Shown here: positions 59,836-64,000 of the stretch, in pieces
Numbering within the stretch: the stretch's first letter is position 1
Layout: the number at the start of each line of letters is the position of its first letter
NCBI GenBank assembly: GCA_000754455.1
Contig: JNSE01000001.1
Coordinates: forward strand, 14,416 to 78,415
From: an actinobacterium acAMD-2
GTDB taxonomy: Bacteria > Actinomycetota > Actinomycetes > UBA12327
Direction of reading: 5' to 3'
Length of the DNA stretch: 64,000 nucleotides
The notes under the pieces: generated by a model
Told to the model about the DNA's origin: nothing
What the model saw: only the letters and a program-made list of their open reading frames with translations
Databases searched by the model: none
Translations under genes and position numbers: made by a program

Positions 59836-61197
59836 GTGAGTCAGTGGCAAGGATCAACCCCAGACCCTGTTTCAGGACAGCCCTTAGGGCTCGACGATGT
59901 TCCAGCTCCCGAACCCAGCGCCGTCACTCCCGAGGTCAGTGAGACTCCAGTGGACTCACCCTTTGCCAGCCCGGCGCCTGCTGCTCCGATGACCGAGGGC
60001 TCGGTTCCGCCACCGCAATTCCCTAATGCGGTGCCGGTTGGTTACACACCAGGTGCACCTGGGTACGGCACACCACCACCGCGATCGGGTTTGCGAGCCG
60101 GACCGGTTATCGCCATCGCTGTCATCTTGGCTTTGCTTGCGGGCATCGTGGGTGGCGCATTGGGTTTTGCTTTCGCTAATCGTGTCTTCACCAACGATGG
60201 TGTCAATCCGTCAATCTCCCTGGGCGCTGCACCGGCGGCTGGTACCAGTGATCGACCAGCGGATTCAATCGCGGGAGTGGCTGCCAAGGTTTTGCCAACT
60301 GTTGTCTCGCTTGATGTGGTGGGGCCTTCGCAAGCGGGTTCGGGTTCAGGTTTCATCATTCGAAGTGATGGTTACATCTTGACGAACAATCACGTCATTG
60401 AAGCTGCTGCTTCGCAAGGCACGGTGACTGCTGGATTTAACGATGGAACAAAGGCCACCGCCACCATCGTTGGCCGCGACCCGGCCTATGACCTGGCCGT
60501 GATCAAGGTGGACAAAAAGGACTTGCCCGCCCTGCCGTTGGGAAATTCGGATGATCTGGTCGTGGGCGACGCAGTGCTTGCCGTCGGCTCGCCGTTGGGC
60601 TTGACCGGAACGGTTACCACGGGAATCGTGAGTGCGTTGAACCGTCCGGTAACCGCTGGTGGTTCCGGGACCAATGACACGTCCTTCATCAATGCGATTC
60701 AAACGGACGCTGCGATTAACCCGGGTAACTCGGGTGGACCGTTGGTCAACTCGGCGGGTTCTGCCATTGGTATTAACAGCGCGATTGCGACTTTGGGTGG
60801 TGCCTCGAGTGCGACCGGCAGCATCGGGGTGGGATTTGCTATTCCGATCAATCAAGCTCGACGAACTGCTGAGGAAATCATCAAGACAGGTAAGTCGACC
60901 AAGCCAGTGATTGGCGTGACACTCGATGTTCGCTACACCGGACCTGGGGCAAAGATCGCCGAAAACTCAATCGGTGGTGGACAGCCCATTACTCCCGGCG
61001 GTGCAGCGGACAAGGCTGGACTCAAGCCTGGTGATGTCGTCCTTAAGGTCAATGGCCGCACAATCAACACTGCTGATGAATTGATTGTGGCGATCCGGGC
61101 TTCACAGCCTGGGGATACTGTGACACTTAAGGTGCAGCGCGGAGGAAGCACTCAGGACTTCAAGGTCGTCCTGGGTAGTCAATCCACCACGGAATAG
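59836..61197 (+). CDS. htrA: HtrA/DegP-type serine protease with PDZ domain
   Basis: A 453-residue membrane-anchored S1C protease. A Pro-rich cytosolic region of 85 residues precedes one transmembrane helix (about 88-114). The triad is His186 in LTNNHVI, Asp219 in YDLAVIKV and Ser299 in NPGNSGGPLVN; a PDZ domain spans about 365-450. It degrades or repairs misfolded exported proteins and corresponds to Rv1223. The GTG start has AGGAGG 6 nt upstream. tatB follows after 29 nt. Confidence 0.94.
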   Translation: MSQWQGSTPDPVSGQPLGLDDVPAPEPSAVTPEVSETPVDSPFASPAPAAPMTEGSVPPPQFPNAVPVGYTPGAPGYGTPPPRSGLRAGPVIAIAVILALLAGIVGGALGFAFANRVFTNDGVNPSISLGAAPAAGTSDRPADSIAGVAAKVLPTVVSLDVVGPSQAGSGSGFIIRSDGYILTNNHVIEAAASQGTVTAGFNDGTKATATIVGRDPAYDLAVIKVDKKDLPALPLGNSDDLVVGDAVLAVGSPLGLTGTVTTGIVSALNRPVTAGGSGTNDTSFINAIQTDAAINPGNSGGPLVNSAGSAIGINSAIATLGGASSATGSIGVGFAIPINQARRTAEEIIKTGKSTKPVIGVTLDVRYTGPGAKIAENSIGGGQPITPGGAADKAGLKPGDVVLKVNGRTINTADELIVAIRASQPGDTVTLKVQRGGSTQDFKVVLGSQSTTE

Positions 61198-61226
61198 TTC
61201 TTGAGCTCACGTGAGGCGGGTTAGCA

Positions 61227-61538
61227 GTGTTTGACATTGGCTTTGGCGAGTTCCTCGTGCTTGCTGTCTTGGCCTTGTTCGTCTTTGGCCCCGACAAGTT
61301 GCCTAAAGCCATCGCTGATGTAACCCGCATGCTCAAAAACCTGCGTCAGATGGCACAGGGGGCTAAGACGGAAATCACGTCGGCTCTTGATCCACAGTTG
61401 CAGGGCTTGGACTTGGCGGATTTGAACCCGCGCACGTTCGTTGAGCGGACATTAAATGGCACTGTCGATCCTGCCGTCAGTCCTGCAAAGACTTTGCCTA
61501 AGGGAACGCCTGCTCCGTGGGATCCAGACACCACGTAG
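61227..61538 (+). CDS. tatB: Sec-independent protein translocase subunit TatB
   Basis: A 103-residue TatA/B-family protein: a short outward end, one transmembrane helix (FGEFLVLAVLALFVFGPDKLP) with the FGP hinge, then an amphipathic helix. The Glu8 in GFGEFL is typical of TatB. It takes part in export of folded proteins. It is located as in M. tuberculosis, directly after htrA (Rv1223-Rv1224). The start is a GTG with AGGCGGG about 10 nt upstream. It ends 3 nt from the convergent mrp stop. Confidence 0.9.
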   Translation: MFDIGFGEFLVLAVLALFVFGPDKLPKAIADVTRMLKNLRQMAQGAKTEITSALDPQLQGLDLADLNPRTFVERTLNGTVDPAVSPAKTLPKGTPAPWDPDTT

Positions 61539-61541
61539 GTC

Positions 61542-62675
61542 TTACTTGGCGGTGGGTGAGAGTCCTAGCGGTCGACCAACCAGTCCGCGCTCGCGTTGAC
61601 CCAGTCGTTTGGCAACTGCAGAGAGTGCTTGGGCTGCCGGCGATTCCGGTGAGTGCAAGACGATGGGTGTTCCTTCGTCGCCACACTCGCGCAACGCAGG
61701 CTCGAGTGGAATGTGTGCTAGGACTTCGACCTTTGAGCCGGTGGTCTTGGTGAGTGCATCGGCAACAGCTTGACCACCACCAGATCCGAAGACCTCCATG
61801 CGCGTGCCGTCGGGCAGTTCCAGCCACGCCATGTTCTCGATAACTCCGGCGATGTTTTGATGCGTTTGCTGTGCGATCGTGCCAGCGCGTTCGGCGACTT
61901 CAGCCGACGCAAGTTGTGGGGTAGTGACAATCAAGATTTCAGCATTGGGCAACAACTGGGCCATGGAGATAGCGATGTCGCCGGTGCCAGGCGGCAAGTC
62001 CAAGAGCAAGACATCCAAGTCGCCCCAGTACACGTCAGCGAGGAATTGTTGAAGTGCGCGGTGCAGCATCGGACCGCGCCACACCACGGGTGAGTTGCCG
62101 GGGGTAAACATTCCCACCGAGATCACAGCCACACCGTGCGAGGACGGCGGCATGATCATGGACTCGACTTGAGTGGGCAATCCTTCAACCCCGAGCATGC
62201 GCGGAATGGAGTGTCCGTAGATGTCCGCGTCCACGACGCCAACTTTGAGTCCGTCTCGTGCCATCGCCGCGGCCAGGTTGACCGTCACTGATGACTTTCC
62301 TACGCCGCCCTTGCCAGAAGCCACTGCGTAAACACGAGTCAGCGAATTGGGCTGAGTGAAGGTGATTTCCCGCTCGGCTTGTCCGCCGCGAAGTTGCGAA
62401 GCCAGGCCTTTGCGCTGCTCGTCGCTCATGACGTCGAGGACGACGTTGACTCCAGTGATTCCTTCGACCGCGGCGACCGCGGCAGTGACGTTGGTGGTGA
62501 TGGTTTCGCGCAACGGACAAGCGGCGATGGTGAGGTAAATGGTGACTTCGGCAATACCGTCGTCGCTGACCTCAATCGACTTGACCATGCCCAATTCGGT
62601 GATGGGCTTGCGGATCTCGGGGTCTTCAACGCTGGCTAGTGCTTGTTGGATGGCCTCAATACGATCGCTGGACAT
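61542..62675 (-). CDS. mrp: Mrp/ApbC P-loop iron-sulfur carrier protein
   Basis: A 377-residue protein with an N-terminal MIP18/DUF59 domain (about residues 5-90) and an Mrp ATPase domain. The deviant Walker A is GKGGVGKSSVT, with VDADIYGHSIPRMLG and LLLDLPPGTGD after it. Such proteins carry iron-sulfur clusters to target enzymes; the usual CxxC near the C-terminus is not obvious here, as in several actinobacterial Mrp proteins. A TACGCT -10 lies 7 nt before the ATG. Position corresponds to Rv1229c. Confidence 0.9.
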   Translation of the reverse strand: MSSDRIEAIQQALASVEDPEIRKPITELGMVKSIEVSDDGIAEVTIYLTIAACPLRETITTNVTAAVAAVEGITGVNVVLDVMSDEQRKGLASQLRGGQAEREITFTQPNSLTRVYAVASGKGGVGKSSVTVNLAAAMARDGLKVGVVDADIYGHSIPRMLGVEGLPTQVESMIMPPSSHGVAVISVGMFTPGNSPVVWRGPMLHRALQQFLADVYWGDLDVLLLDLPPGTGDIAISMAQLLPNAEILIVTTPQLASAEVAERAGTIAQQTHQNIAGVIENMAWLELPDGTRMEVFGSGGGQAVADALTKTTGSKVEVLAHIPLEPALRECGDEGTPIVLHSPESPAAQALSAVAKRLGQRERGLVGRPLGLSPTAK

Positions 62676-62682
62676 GACCCTG

Positions 62683-62688
62683 AGCGTA
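62683..62688 (-). promoter_or_regulatory. -10 element of mrp (leaderless)
   Basis: On the minus strand TACGCT, then CAGGGTC (7 nt), then ATG at 62675. The GGG is too near the ATG to be a normal ribosome binding site. Confidence 0.5.
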
Positions 62689-62699
62689 GGACGCCAGGC

Positions 62700-63224
62700 T
62701 TACGGCTCGTTGCTCGGCTCTGGGGTAGGGGCAGAGGCCTGTTCGTTGACCGCTTTTTGCAAGTCGTCAAGCAGATCCTTGAGCTCATTGCGGATGAAGT
62801 CGCGAGTCGTCACGTCGTTGAGCGCAATGCGAAGGGCGGCGACCTCCCGGCTGAGGTAGTCAGCATCGGCAAGCAGGCGCTCAGTGCTGGCTCGGTCTTC
62901 TTGGTACTGCACGCGATCGCGGTCAGATTGGCGGTTTTGGGCCAGCAAGATCAAAGGCGCGGCATAAGAGGCCTGCAGCGACAGAACCAAGGTCAGGCCG
63001 ATGAACTGCCAGGGGTCAAAACGCCACGATTCTGGTCCGACGGTGTTAAATACCACCCACGCGACAACGAAGATCGTCATGTAGGCGATGAAGCGCCACG
63101 AACCAATGAAGCGCGCTACGCGTTCGGAGGCGCGACCAAATACTTCTGGGTCCACAGATGGACGCAGGCTACGAGAACGGTCGAGCGGCTGATCCAGCCT
63201 GCTACGCCGTGTTTCACGAGCCAT
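62700..63224 (-). CDS. DUF1003 membrane protein
   Basis: A 174-residue protein with two transmembrane helices (about residues 45-65 and 78-98) separated by the conserved NTVGPESWRFDPWQFIGLTL, the signature of DUF1003, and a C-terminal coiled coil. The function is unknown. Its start overlaps the end of the MgtE-N/CBS gene by 11 nt, so the pair is translationally coupled; the same pairing occurs in mycobacteria (Rv1231c-Rv1232c, from memory). A link to magnesium or ion handling is suggested by the neighbour only. Confidence 0.87.
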   Translation of the reverse strand: MARETRRSRLDQPLDRSRSLRPSVDPEVFGRASERVARFIGSWRFIAYMTIFVVAWVVFNTVGPESWRFDPWQFIGLTLVLSLQASYAAPLILLAQNRQSDRDRVQYQEDRASTERLLADADYLSREVAALRIALNDVTTRDFIRNELKDLLDDLQKAVNEQASAPTPEPSNEP

Positions 63225-64000
63225 GAGTGAACTCCGTTGCGGTGTCGGTGCTTTCGCGCCAGTCTTCAGGAAGCATGTGGTCGATCACGTCGTCGACCGT
63301 GACCGCGCCAAGTAAGCGTTGGTGTTCGTCAACAACAGGAAGCGCCACCAAGTTGTATGTGGCAAACATGCGAGTGACTTCGCTCAGCGGCGCATCGGGT
63401 GAGATCCCCTGCAGTTCGGTATCAATGAGACCCGAAACCAACGCTGATGGAGGCTCGCGCAATAGGCGTTGGAAGTGCGCCACACCGAGATAGCGACCAG
63501 TGGGAGTTTCTAGAGGTGGCCGCACCACGTAAACCTGCGCAGCCATGGCGGGGTTCAGGGTGGGATTGCGCACGTGAGCCAAAGCTTGGGCGACGGTGGC
63601 ATCTGGGGAAAGAATGACCGGTTCAGAGGTCATCATTCCGCCCGCGGTGTAGTCCCCGTAGGCCAAGAGTCGGCGCACGTCATCGGCTTCTTCAGGATCC
63701 ATGAGTTGAAGCAGTCGTTCTTGGTCTTCTTCAGACAATTCGCTGAGCAAGTCAGCGGCATCGTCTGGATCCATTTCCTCAAGAACGTCAGCGGCTCGTT
63801 CGCTTTCCAAGGCCTTAAGGATTTCGACCTGGTCGTCATCGGGAAGTTCCTCGAGGACGTCAGCCAACTTCTTGTCATCAAGTGCGGCGGCAACTTCAGC
63901 GCGACGCTTGGGGGACAGTTCGTGCAATACACCGGCGAGGTCGGCTGGACGCAACTTGTCAAAGGTCGCGAGCAAATGGGCTGCGCCTTGGCCTTCTTCT
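63214..64000 (-). CDS. MgtE N-terminal plus CBS-pair protein (N-terminus off the right edge)
   Basis: At least 261 residues are visible; the frame stays open to the window end and the start is outside. The N-terminal part has the MgtE intracellular superhelical repeats (ADVLEELPDDDQVEILKAL, ADVLEEMDPDDAADLLSEL), then two CBS domains from about residue 150 to the end. The MgtE membrane domain is missing, so it is not a channel by itself and probably senses Mg2+ or nucleotides. The downstream DUF1003 gene may encode its membrane partner. No ATG is present in the visible part. Confidence 0.83.
   Translation of the reverse strand, partial: EEGQGAAHLLATFDKLRPADLAGVLHELSPKRRAEVAAALDDKKLADVLEELPDDDQVEILKALESERAADVLEEMDPDDAADLLSELSEEDQERLLQLMDPEEADDVRRLLAYGDYTAGGMMTSEPVILSPDATVAQALAHVRNPTLNPAMAAQVYVVRPPLETPTGRYLGVAHFQRLLREPPSALVSGLIDTELQGISPDAPLSEVTRMFATYNLVALPVVDEHQRLLGAVTVDDVIDHMLPEDWRESTDTATEFTHGS

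Overview
The window is a gene-dense stretch of chromosome from an actinobacterium. The markers are mycothiol synthesis (MshB), actinobacteria-restricted families (DUF3117, DUF3817, DUF4245, DUF4307, a DivIVA-type small protein), a mycobacterial Sdh1-type succinate dehydrogenase, moderate-to-high GC and many GTG starts. From memory of the Mycobacterium tuberculosis map, much of the order is collinear with Rv0958-0959 and then roughly Rv1080c to Rv1232c. I see no phage, insertion sequence, CRISPR array, rRNA or tRNA. The species cannot be named from the sequence; a small free-living, perhaps aquatic, lineage is only a guess.

Layout. 1-2.9 kb: VWA and AAA+ pair, FIST sensor protein. 2.9-6.8 kb: MarR regulator with an MFS drug exporter, divergent from a DrrAB-type ABC exporter. 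6.8-14.2 kb: GreA, DUF4307, a c-di-GMP turnover protein, SURF1, DUF3817, hemolysin III, short-chain Z-prenyl synthase. 14.2-18.7 kb: two envelope glycosyltransferases and a secreted lytic-transglycosylase-like protein behind a 455-nt structured non-coding leader. 18.7-27.9 kb: class I fumarase-GlpX, DUF4245, XseAB, IspH, RmuC, YchF. 28-34.3 kb: a large secreted esterase, MutT, and the sdhCAB operon with a clear terminator. 34.5-45.7 kb: TypA, S9 peptidase, MshB, an aberrant FtsH-like protease, VanW protein, CysRS. 45.7-53.3 kb: ferredoxin-DapC, a broken citrate synthase, DapD/DapE, two LOG proteins. 53.4-64 kb: DUF5666 protein, FolP2-like protein, DivIVA-like and SRPBCC proteins, core-MetE-like enzyme, DUF3117, leucyl aminopeptidase, O-methyltransferase, HtrA, TatB, Mrp, DUF1003 and MgtE-N/CBS proteins (the last runs off the edge).

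Functional themes. TCA cycle and respiration (fumarase, SdhCAB, citrate synthase remnant, SURF1), lysine/diaminopimelate synthesis (DapC, DapD, DapE), the cell envelope (prenyl synthase, glycosyltransferases, transglycosylase, VanW, HtrA, TatB) and redox or iron-sulfur functions (MshB, FdxA, Mrp, IspH).

The points most worth a second look are: a citrate synthase gene that lacks about 55 nt covering its catalytic aspartate and is frameshifted; a recurrent promoter layout with a -10-like hexamer 6-8 nt before the start codon (leaderless mRNAs), including a palindrome that serves as the -10 of both dapD and dapE; a structured leader before a cell-wall hydrolase gene that does not look like the usual ydaO riboswitch; an esterase fused to neocarzinostatin-like and WxL-like domains; and an FtsH-like protease with insertions and an altered Walker B motif.
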